A stretch of DNA of 64,000 nucleotides, from positions 3,143,662-3,207,661 of the forward strand of contig OZ037770.1 of NCBI GenBank assembly GCA_964035545.1, read 5' to 3'. Position 1 is the stretch's first letter. The number at the start of each line of letters is the position of its first letter. The notes under the pieces are model-generated. The model had not been told where the DNA came from and did no database searches. It was given only the letters and a program-made list of their open reading frames with translations. Shown here in pieces: positions 49,323 through 59,884 of this stretch. The position numbers and the translations under genes are program-made. Source of the stretch: Bugula neritina. Taxonomy: Eukaryota > Bryozoa > Gymnolaemata > Cheilostomatida > Bugulidae.

Positions 49323-50759
49323 AACGTCTATATACTGTATTATGTATATTGCACTTTGTAAATTAAAACTATATAGTATCATGTCCATCTGAATTTAAAC
49401 ATACCTAAACTTTTTACATTTTATTACATGATACAGCATCAGCTTGGTTGGTTGAGTAATTTTCTTAGTGAAAGTATATTGCTTTTACATAATTTCAAAT
49501 ATAATATGCAACATTTTACAATATTTACTACAATTTTGCACTTTCAATGAATAATAGTTATTAGCCTATAATACCTCATTTGCTTTATCTTAAACTAACT
49601 TTTTCACTATACCAAAACTGAAAACAAAACATTTTAAACCAGTTTGCACAAATTTTTAAGAACTTTATTCTTTGTCATTTCTTGCAGTTTTCAACACCAA
49701 TTTTGGAGCAGTGGGTGCGCAACTCTCAAAGTATAAAGGGACAGAAATAATCATTGAGCACATCAACCACTTTCATTCAACCGACACAATCAAATTTTCA
49801 TTCTACCCATTGCTAAAGCATTTGGCGCAACTACATGGTGTGGAAGACACCTTCTATGCTATAATGCACCATTCCAACTCCCCTGAGGATGTTTTGTTTC
49901 ATATCGATCAAGTTGTCTCCCCTTACCTTATTCCTCACTGCAAACAGAATCTTTCCTCTATTATTCACATAATACGGGAAAGTTTTGAAAAAAATATTTT
50001 GAGGAGCTCCAACATTCGTGTCGGCAGCATGAAAAAGTAAGTGAGGAAATAAACATTTATTTTAACTTGGCTCCTGCAGTTTTTGCGCTTTGAGGTTTTT
50101 CTTTCAGATATCTAAACTGCATGGCACTATTTCTTGTTCTCTCAAATGTTTTGATAGACGAGTTAGTTTTAAAAAAAGTTGATATATATGTGTATAGTAG
50201 TTGGTTTCACAGTATCTTTCTTAGATTGGTTTATTCTTTTTTAAGCAAACTTACTAGCTACAACGGAAAAATATTAAACTAATGTATTATGTTATAATTT
50301 ATATACCAGTTCAACTGTTTTTTTACACTTGAAAGCAATCAATTTAAAAGAAATAGTGATTATATTTAATGTAGCAGTAAAACCACATATTTCAATTTAT
50401 AGACAAGCAAATATATCAAAAAGTAAAACATATTAGCCGGAAAAAACACCTATAAAATTCACCTCCATTAAACGAGCTATTTGTGCTGTGTATAAATAAG
50501 AATCATTATTTTAAAGTGTTAAATGGAATGGTACAATGTCCTAATTAGGCTAAATCGTATATATACAATATAAACTCTAAAGATAACCATATTGTGATAT
50601 TACAGAGTTTTAGAGCACTACGGCATATGTGGTCTGAAAGCCATAGGCTCTGTAGCCTCTGAGGTGATAACTCCCAGTTCCCTGAACAAAATTAACCTTA
50701 TAGTTCGTCGTCTTGGAGTAATCAACTTTAAAGAAAAGTACAACCACTTTAAACCTTAA
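47051..50759 (+). CDS. Secreted 8-Cys family protein B (five exons, most divergent)
   Basis: Exons 47051-47081, 48051-48477, 48911-49062, 49688-50036 and 50606-50759 join in phases 1-2-1-2 to give 370 residues. The start MQLPVLAIIIVLLSSCAAG is a signal peptide. Family signatures: CGAKWWKYFDLG in exon 2, CFSEWVFSNC in exon 3, GICGLK and RRLGVINF in the last exon. Exon 4 is 115 codons against 84-87 in the other paralogues, with an insertion rich in His (HINHFHS, IMHHSNS). Sequence divergence from A, C and D is high, but the exon structure and eight cysteines are kept, so it is under structural constraint. Intron 3 holds a long AT microsatellite. AATAAA is at 50845. The function is unknown. Confidence 0.84.
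49268..49318. repeat. AT dinucleotide microsatellite
   Basis: About 25 TA units in intron 3 of gene B. Confidence 0.97.
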
Positions 50760-50844
50760 TAGAGCCTATTGTAAGTTTTATTAAAAAATTTTATGGTTCC
50801 TCTTTGCAAAAATATATGGTGAAGTTTGTTGAAATGTAAATATA

Positions 50845-50850
50845 AATAAA
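50845..50850 (+). promoter_or_regulatory. Polyadenylation signal of gene B
   Basis: AATAAA 86 bp after the stop codon, followed by GCTTGTGTTG. Confidence 0.7.
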
Positions 50851-51397
50851 GCTTGTGTTGCAATATTCTCAGTTGATTGCAAGTTTTATTGCTGTGTAAG
50901 CTTTTCTTCAATTATTGTATTTTATGACATTTCATGCAGTTGTGATAAGTGAGTTACAGTTGTTTCATTGTGACTGCAGGTATATTGCACTGACTGTCAT
51001 CATTATCTAATGGTTTAGTATAATCTGTCCAAAATTATTTTGACTCAATTGTAACGTTTGCTTGGTTTTTTGAGAGGAGACAAACGTTATATATATATAT
51101 CTGAATATTGCACAGCTCTAATACATAATGATTATTACATTTAATTAAAGAAAAACAAAATAGCGGTATTTAAACAGTTAATTTCAATTTTAAATTTTGA
51201 ATAGTTATTAATGAATGCATCGAATGGCTATGTTTTATTTTTGTCATTTGATCAATGTTATTGTCTCAACAGAGACAACTGCAGTTTAATCAAAACGAAA
51301 AATATGAATAACAGCACTTGAATTATGCAACTCCAAAATTTAAATTTTATTTTTAGAATTAGAGAATTATGTTTCTGAAATTTATTTTCTAGGTTTT

Positions 51398-51511
51398 GAC
51401 CTATGACCTGATGACCTAATGACCCTATGACCTGATGACCTAATGACCCTATAACCTGATGACCTGATGACCCTATAACCTTATGACCCTATGACCCTAT
51501 AACCTTATGAC
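51398..51511. repeat. Tandem array of TGACCT / TGACCC
   Basis: Six exact TGACCT and five TGACCC occur in about 115 bp, mostly with an 8-bp period. TGACCT is the complement of AGGTCA, the nuclear-receptor half-site. Confidence 0.85.
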
Positions 51512-52424
51512 ATCTCTCACGTCTTCAGTAATTATACTTGTGTTCGTTGAAATTTATTTATAAAGAAAATTTTAAATTTTGTGTTTATGTGATTGAAAGA
51601 CTTTAATTTACTAATTTGCCCCAATTAAATATTTTAGTTTTTTAATGTTGCAAATAACATATTGTTTTAACTATTAGCTCAGCATTCAAGCTACAGTTTA
51701 AAATATTCAGTTATAATTATTTGTTGTTTAAAGTTGTTTTAATAAACTTTAACCTGCATAACTCTAATTAATTGCTATTTCTACTATTATTGGCCGTTTC
51801 TAACTATAAGTGGTATAATTATGCATTCAAGTTGCTTCCATCAACTTTTATCAAAATGATACATTTAAACTACAAACTTATAAAAAATGTTTTAGGAATA
51901 AACCTAATCATGAGCAGGTTGTAAATGATTTTAAACAAAGTAGCTTAATGTTCACCAGCTTTATACGCACTAAACTGAAATATTATTGATCTTTACTTCG
52001 AAACAAAAATAACTTCTATTAAATAAGATATAAACTTGCAGACAAGCCAAGTGTATTATAATATTTGTGATGATAAACAAAACTGTCAAAAATAATTTTC
52101 AAATTGATTTCCTGTTGCTTTGTAATTTACCCAGTGTATGACACAAATTGCATCTGCAGTTTTTTTATCCTCAATAGTGTCATGCAGCACAGCGTATATA
52201 CTAAAACACAGTATATATAAGTTTTCAAAAAATATGCATTAAAACAATATATCATAAAGCAAAGACAATGTCTATTATAATACAATATGTAATAACATAC
52301 AATACACAATTAAGTTTATGTTGCACCAAATTCACAAAAGGAACAGAAACTAGCTAGTAGAATACACTCATATAACTGGCTGCTCATAATTGCTTGCAAA
52401 GGTTTTGCTATAAAAACCTTCACC

Positions 52425-52495
52425 TCTACTGGGATTTGAACCACAGAACTCCGATTTGCAAGCAGGCAAACTAAACGTCGCACCACCATTAAACA
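52425..52495 (-). mobile_element. tRNA-like SINE head, inverted
   Basis: Complement of the head at 44190: TGGGATTTGAACCACAGAAC, then GATTTGCAAGCAGGCAAACT, then GCACCACCA. Confidence 0.6.
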
Positions 52496-52979
52496 CTATT
52501 ATAATTGCAAGACCTCAAAAAGTTCACTTATAATTGCATTATTAAAAAATAGAAATTGCAGTACACTAAATACCATTATGTAAAAAAAGTCTTTAGTTAG
52601 AAAGTGCTAAAAATACAAATCACTTTAGCAGACGTGAGATATGAGCACGTAGCAGCATTTCAACTCGGCAGATGTCTCTCATTATTACCAATTGTTCTGT
52701 GATTATTGTAATAGATGCTGGTTTAGAACGTGACAAAACATTTATCTACTCTTGGCAAAATACCACATGATTTCGAGTAGTCCTCAGCACACTAAGTAGA
52801 CTGAGTTCTAGCTTTACTTAACAATAATCATAAGTCATCTATATATGGGACACTTAAATGAGTACTATATATCGATTGTTTATCTATTATACCAAGGCTA
52901 TAGATTACTTGCATGGTTGTATATTTATAACGTCAAGCTTTCCAGTGTTTGACAATTTGCTTACAAATTCGGTAATAGA

Positions 52980-55900
52980 ATGACTGACTTAAAGACAAGT
53001 TTCACTTTTGTTGGTAAGTATAATAGACACTACAAAATTTCTATTTTTTTATAACTTCCACTAACTGAAAAAAGTTCCAGTTATACTATAATAATTATAG
53101 TATAACTGGAACTTTTTTCAGTTATTGTTTGTTCACAGCTTAATTTCTGACTTCACTGGTAATGCTGGTATTTGATCACAGAAATAGACTTATTTGGTGT
53201 ACAGCTTATAGATTGTCAAATTTAATAATTATTTAACTGGGAAAAATATTTTAGCTTCAGGGTATTTTATTTTTACCAGCTCGCAAGTGGCTTTTACATC
53301 TTTTTTTGAAAGCAAAAATTTACAAGTTAATTTGCATTTATAAAGTTGCATGTATAATATATTGCCTTTTTTATTGTTAATTGAAAGTTCAACTGCGCGT
53401 TCACATCAAATGTGTTTAACTAGTTATGAGTCAGGTATAAAACATACATAAAATCAACAGGATATTAAACTGATTTGCACATGCTCCATACTTTATTTTT
53501 TTTAAAAGTAGGCCTACATAATAATATATTACTAGCCCTTGACTGCATTTATATGTAAGTATTTGGAAAAAACTGCAACACATTGATTAGAGTTAAACTA
53601 TGACCTACAAGTCCTAGGAGAAGTATTGCATATAGATACACTGACAAGCCCCACTGCTGTGCAACAAACATTTATCTTTATTTACCTGTATCTTAGTCTT
53701 CTTGACAGCTAAAGAGAGAAATCTACAGTGGCTTATTTAACCCTAATAATGTAGCATGCAAATGTATGCCTAATAAATGTTTAAAAGCAAATAAAGAATT
53801 AGCATCAATTGTTGTTACCTGGAGAAGTGCATTCTAAAATGCTCTACTGACTATTAGCTTTACCATACATTTTATTATCAGCTGAAAAATTGATTTTCAT
53901 TCTTGCAAAACATAATATGCATGATGATGAAATGTTGAAGCAATTAAATTGCAGTTATGTAATCATTAATTTGTCTTTTTGCAGTTTTAGCTCTGATTGC
54001 TGGGCCTGGCTTGGCTAGCAGGGAATGCAATCTGCACAACTTTAGTATACGTGGAGCTGCTACTTGCGGCTTACAATGGTGGCAGTCTAAAGACCTCGGG
54101 GAAACAATCAGGGTTTCTAATAAAATATCGGAAATTGTCAAAAACCTGGTAAAATCTGTTAATGCTTCTCTTTACGATGAAATAAGTTTTTCTCTTCATG
54201 GACAGATCATGGCTGAGTCAAATGACCCTCTAGCAAAGGTCATTGAGTCTGCTCTTACGGCATTTCCATTCTATGCAAGCATCGCGGCTGACATTCTCTA
54301 CAGCTTGGAGCTGACTCCAGATATGCTGGTGACTTTGAACCTACCAGAAGAACTTGCGACTAAAGAGTTCTTGCAACAGATGACAAAGGAATACTTTGAC
54401 TTTTCTTGTTCATCGTGAGTAAAATTTCATTTGCAAAACGAAATAAACTCAAGTTTCCATTGTACAAAAAGTCTTCATTGGTTCAGTGTATTAAACGATC
54501 TAAAATAAAAACGAATTACTTTAGGTTTCATCATCTCCTACCTGGTATCGTATATTAGCACCACCCACCTATACATTTGAACCAGTCATCTAAATGTTAG
54601 CACCACCCACTTATATTTATAAACCCCACCCATTTGTCTGAAATAAAAAGGAGCTACTTTAAGTTCCAGCATCTCCTACCTAGTTTTGTATATTATAGCC
54701 CCACCCACTTATATATGAGCCCCACCCACTTAAGTATTAGCACCTTCCATCTATATAGTAAAACCTATTACTTCTATAATTATTGACACCACCCACTTAT
54801 ATATTAGCACCAGTCACCTACATATTGGCCCTACCTACTTATATATTAACCACACTTACTTATATATTGGAACTGCTCATTTATAAATAAATAGCACCAC
54901 CCACCTATGTATTAGCACCACCCATTTATATATTAGCACCACCTAATTATATCATGTATGCATTAGCACCACTCACTTATCCATTAGCACCACCCATTTA
55001 TGCATCAGCACCACCCATGCATTTACATATATATTAGCACCACATATATAATATTAATATAATATAGTGAAGTAGCAATTGCATTCCCTAAGAAATTTTT
55101 GCTACTTTATAGTTCCTAGCTTTCTTGCATTGCTGAACAAATGCTTCTTTGCACTTAAAAATAAATAAAAAATAAGATGGCATATAATATGGGGTAAAAT
55201 TATGCTTTATCAGACATATGCATGTAAAGTCTATATTCAAATTGAATGACAATATTGTAGGTTTGGACTTGAAAGTGTGGTGAGCTGTACAAGGAGATGG
55301 GTAGTCCGCAACTGTAGAAATGGCGAGGATGACGTGCAGCAAGTAGCCAACTTGCTGAATCACCTCTTGAATGAATACTGCTACAACCGCTTTGCTAAAT
55401 CCAGCGTGTTAACCAGTAAGTCTTCAGCAATAGCATTTGATAAATTTTGATGTCAATAATTATTTTTAAATAAATCTCTCGCTTCTATATTATAGTTATT
55501 TGCTATACTGCAGGCTGTAGCTTTATAGGAACAAAAACTTTTTATATACCTGCGAGGTTCTTTATGTAATTACATATTCAATATTGATCCAATAAAAAAG
55601 TTGTTTGATAATATTTCAGCTTTCAACAGAGATTTTGGAGAGATTGGCAAAGCAGTGGTAGATTTTTACTGGGCTGAAGTGAACCAGACAGACTTGCACC
55701 AGCTGCCTCTGTCAAACACCTCTATTCTCGCAGATATCCTTTCTGGCTTTGATATGATAGTGCCACCTGATTTTAGTGCTTGCAGTCAGCTTGCTGAGCA
55801 ACTGATTGCAGGAATTTCTAAAATGAGCAGCCCTTTTAGCAATGTCGGGGTTGGCACAGCTCTAGAGAGTCTATCAGGGTAAGCAGTTTAAATATTAACA

Positions 55901-56683
55901 TTTGACATGCACTAGAATTTAACTTGAAAGCGGTTTTATTTGAGGTGCAGTAATGGAGAAATTGAGAAGATCCCGTGTAGCTCTAGATTATAATTTCAGC
56001 ATAACAAGTTATGCTCTCAAAAAATTTTGCACTTTTGCAAAACTAAAAGTTAGTAAAAAATTAAAGAACTTAGGCTATCTCAGTTTCTTCACTATATAAT
56101 AACTGCTCCTGTAAAAGTTTTTTCTGTCTTGAAACTCCTGAAAAATGAATTATCTTTTCTCAGTACAACTTAACTACTAATCTTGAAATATTGTGTTCAA
56201 TTTTGCCAAATTTAAAACACAAACTTGAAGTTACAATCTCCATGCTGCATGCTATTTCTTTATGGTATAGCATAGGCAGAGATTCTTAACTCTATATTAA
56301 AGAAATTTTTAATTTGAAGTCATGCAATGTGCATATTTTTAATTATGTTGTAAAAATTTCCCGTTTAAATACATCAACAGCATTTTTGGCTACTTTATTT
56401 TTCATTAGCACATATTAACATTTATTCACATATCATAAACTACATTATATATGACTAATCAAGCTAGCACACACAAACACACTGTATGTAGCAGGTTTTA
56501 TAGCAATGTCACCTGATTTATAATTCTAGAAAAATAGGAAGCTATATGGAATGTGTCCTTGACACGATACCTGAGGTATTTCCAGCTCTGGCTACTCAGA
56601 GTTCTCGTGAAAAGTACACCCTCTTCTTCAGACGTTTAGGCCTGTACAGATATGTTCAGCATCTCGATGTCACACAGGGATAG
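52980..56683 (+). CDS. Secreted 8-Cys family protein C (five exons)
   Basis: Exons 52980-53013, 53985-54414, 55261-55415, 55620-55878 and 56530-56683 join in phases 1-2-1-2 to give 343 residues. The N-terminus MTDLKTSFTFVVLALIAGPG is a signal peptide with probable cleavage near GLAS. Signatures: CGLQWWQSKDLG (exon 2), CTRRWVVRNC (exon 3), SACSQ in exon 4, RRLGLYR near the C-terminus. It has eight cysteines, consistent with four disulfides, and possible N-glycosylation at NAS, NQT and NTS. It is closest to gene D: the signal-peptide tail and large blocks of exon 2 are almost identical. Intron 1 contains a perfect 61-bp palindrome and intron 2 an AGCACCACCCA array. AATAAA lies 11 bp after the stop, so the 3' UTR is very short. 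Substrate or partner unknown. Confidence 0.87.
53063..53123. repeat. Perfect 61-bp palindrome
   Basis: 30-bp arms with no mismatch around one base. The left arm starts AACTGAAAAAAGTTCCAGTT and the right arm ends AACTGGAACTTTTTTCAGTT. It lies 50 bp into intron 1 of gene C. Confidence 0.95.
54540..55045. repeat. AGCACCACCCA degenerate tandem array in gene C intron 2
   Basis: About 18-20 units of roughly 20-25 bp around TATATTAGCACCACCCACTT. It is related to the array in the same intron of gene D. Confidence 0.85.
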
Positions 56684-56693
56684 TTCACCTGAC

Positions 56694-56699
56694 AATAAA
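56694..56699 (+). promoter_or_regulatory. Polyadenylation signal of gene C
   Basis: AATAAA starting 11 bp after the TAG stop. Confidence 0.6.
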
Positions 56700-59095
56700 A
56701 CTAATCTGCATGTAATAACGTGTTTACTTACTGCCAAGCTAGCTTTCTACATATTATAATATAATAACATTATAATGTATTTGTTTGCACTGCCTATATC
56801 ATGTTTTGCTAGAATATGATTCACTTATTAATTTGAAATGTATTTTGTTTTACTTATAATGTCGAAATATTAAAGTTTGTACTAAATAATCAATGAACAA
56901 ATCAATAATTCAAAATACAGAAATAAAATAAAAGCTTTTTCTCAAATGACTAATTATCTAATAAGTTTTGCATTACCTTTTATCAGGTGCAATACTTGTT
57001 CAGCTACATCTACCTGATATATACATATCCTATAATGTTACTAACTATAGTATGCAGAAACATATCCTACATGCGGTACTCAATATGTTTAACAGATTTA
57101 TAAACTCTGTCTGCAAATTGTTGTACTGCATTGGAAAATGATTTCATTTATGTAACTTTAATAAAAAATTGAAATAGGTTATATAAAGTGTAAGTCGCCT
57201 ACTTCTTTCTATTGATTAATAAAGTGAAACATTTATGAAAAGCCAAGTGCATGACATAAATTTGAAAAATTGTTACATAGTAATATCATGAATACATAAA
57301 TTGTTTTCCAGTAAAGGAATATTTTGCAAACTGTGAACTATATATAACTGTTTTTACCATTGAGTAATATTCATCAAAACAAGGAACATGAGGTTATATA
57401 AGCTTTCACATCTCGATAGACTTTGTTCTTAGATTGTGATATAACATTTGATGTTATAGTATACTCTCTATATATAATTATTATAGTGCCAAGGGTTCTC
57501 TCAGTAGTTCACACTTTAAAGCAAACCTAAGTTATTATGTGAATATATATAAAGTGACACTAATTCCTATTAAAACAATAAGCTGGTAAATAACTTTATA
57601 TATACCAAGTTTTGCAGTGCATTATTGCATCATTGAAACTCATGGTTTGTATTATTATGCCGTCAATGTTACAACGTCTTTTTTTTGGAACTATTTTATG
57701 AGCAGCTTGGAGTTGAGAGTGAATGAGTGCATTAGCTTGGGGTCCTCAAGCTTTGAGTTGATGGACCTAATTCCAGACTAGAGAACCCCAAACTACTGCA
57801 CTGAGTCATCCCCAATTCCAAGCTGCTTATATAAGAACAATTTGTTTTTCTTTGAACATATATATTTTATAATATCAATTTTACTTCAATAGAATAAATT
57901 ATATTTTTTTAGTCATCAATCTAAAAGTATTTTCTCAATTTTTTGTTCATTAATTAAAAATATTGGCAGTGTTTTCAAAACTTAAAAACGTCATGGAACA
58001 ATTAATTATAGGTACATCCAGAGTTCTTCTATAATATTTATACATAACATTTCCTGCATAGCTGCAATAATTAGTCATAAATCAAATTTTTGAAAAAAAC
58101 AGACGTACAGTTTTTTTAAATTAGCAATAATGCACAAATATATGCAGTTTATAAATTTTTGATAGCTTCAAAAGCGATGCGTAATATAGGCTACAAGAAA
58201 ACATCTGCGCTCAAAAGCAAAACAAGTGAATTGCCAAAATATTTTTTAGTGAATCCTGGCAACAGTTTTCTGTAAATTATAGTTTTAGTAGTTTACGCAT
58301 TTCGTTTGCTAACCACAGTTTTCAGAAGAGTTTTAAAAGAATTTTACGATGATTCTGAATTTTAGATTAATGTGAAAGGGTAGATATTTTATTACTAGTG
58401 TGGTCTGTAGTTTTTATCCACATATTTGAAGTACAGCTTATGTTACGTACTCACTCTTGATCACAGCTAGCAGGATAAAGATAAGTTCTGAAGCTCTATA
58501 AATTAAATTTGAGATGCTAATTAAAACACTATATTTACATCACAAGTCTATAATTATTATGACCCATAGCAATGTAGAGCAGCATATTTAAGCACAAATA
58601 ATAACTTTTAAAGTTGATGTTATGTTGAAAGCAATGAGCACATGGCTAAAGTTTATAAAAAAATGTGTCACTTATAACTATATCAAATTGAAACCCTTTG
58701 ATTAAAATGTCGTTATTATAGTCCTTCTGCTTGTAGTACAATACTATCTAGTAGCAAAGCATAATATGCATTGTCAACAACTAAGAGACAAGGAAATTAC
58801 TCTACTATGCAGGAACTACATAGAATAGCAGAATTATCAGCTGTGAAATTGTCAAGCATATCATATAACCACCATCTGTTCTCTCCTATTGCGCTGTAGG
58901 TTTCACTAGAACGTGCCCGGTGCCTCATGGTGTCATATGAATGATGATTGAAAGATTTATTGTACGCTGAGCTAGCTAGTAAAAAGCACATATTTGGCTA
59001 AAAAGACATTGCAATCTCCAGAGATAACCAAATATATTTTAGGAACTAAAAATGTTATTTTAGAGTTGTCTTATTTTATCATTGTCTTGCAGTTA

Positions 59096-59424
59096 GCCCA
59101 GGGCCACACGGTGCGTATTTTCGCATGCGAAAATTGAAACCACAAGTAGCAAAGGCGTCCACTGTAGCGTCAGTGATGCGTGATAATTAAAGCCTTCATT
59201 TTTAAATCGCACTCGCTTTCAAGAAAACGCAATTTACTGGAATTTAGCACTAAAATAAAGAAATTGGGCTCGCTTAATAATTACCAGCCAATTAGGTGAC
59301 GACGACAGAGACGATTCGCACTTGCGTTGAAAATGCAGAGCGACAAGTGCGAATGTTTTCTCAACGTTTGCTACTTGTGATTTCAATTTTCTTATGCGAA
59401 AATACGCACAGTGTGGCCCTAGGC
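59096..59424. mobile_element. Harbinger-like MITE, copy 2
   Basis: 329 bp with ends GCCCAGGGCCACACGG and its inverse, and TTA target duplications at 59093-59095 and 59425-59427. Its internal part is inverted relative to the copies at 5101 and 63615. Confidence 0.85.
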
Positions 59425-59884
59425 TTACTCATGATGCATTCCAATTTTTCTCTCCTATGCAGTACTCTTTTCAGCATGGCTGACACATAAATAGCACCCG
59501 GGCATATTCAAATATATAATCAGCAATCACATGATGGGCATACACCAACAGTATCATAGCCAAACTCTGTGGAATCTGTCTGTTATTATTAGTATGTGAT
59601 AAGTATAAAGGAAATTATTGCTAGGCAAGTTGGCAGGCTATTCGTACCTTGATGGCAGATCACCACAGGGTGTAAGTGCTTTAGCACTTAATACTCTGGT
59701 AGACTTTGTTCTGTAGCTTACCATTTGCTGAACCACTCAAAGACAGCTTCTATATGAAAAACCAATTCGGATAACACTTTTAGTTTTCATTAGGCTGAGG
59801 CTACACATCACTCGTCTAGTTTCATATATTTATAGCAATCAAATTCGTAATCCTGCACAGTTGCCAGACAGAGCTTCATTAAAA

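Larger units (their letters stand above)
50760..52979. other. Intergenic region B-C
   Basis: It holds the 3' UTR of gene B, a TGACCT tandem array (51398-51511), an inverted SINE head (52425-52495) and AT-rich sequence. No gene was seen. The last few hundred bases should include the promoter of gene C. Confidence 0.5.
56684..59884. other. Intergenic region C-D
   Basis: AT-rich. It contains one MITE (59096-59424) and otherwise no gene or repeat I can support. The promoter of gene D lies after the MITE. Confidence 0.5.

Noticed and set aside
48013-54141. Short minus-strand frames over the start of exon 2 in genes B and C
   Set aside because: Antisense shadows of conserved coding exons.
58797-58991. 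64-codon minus-strand frame upstream of gene D
   Set aside because: No splice signals, no similarity and no conserved composition; a chance frame.
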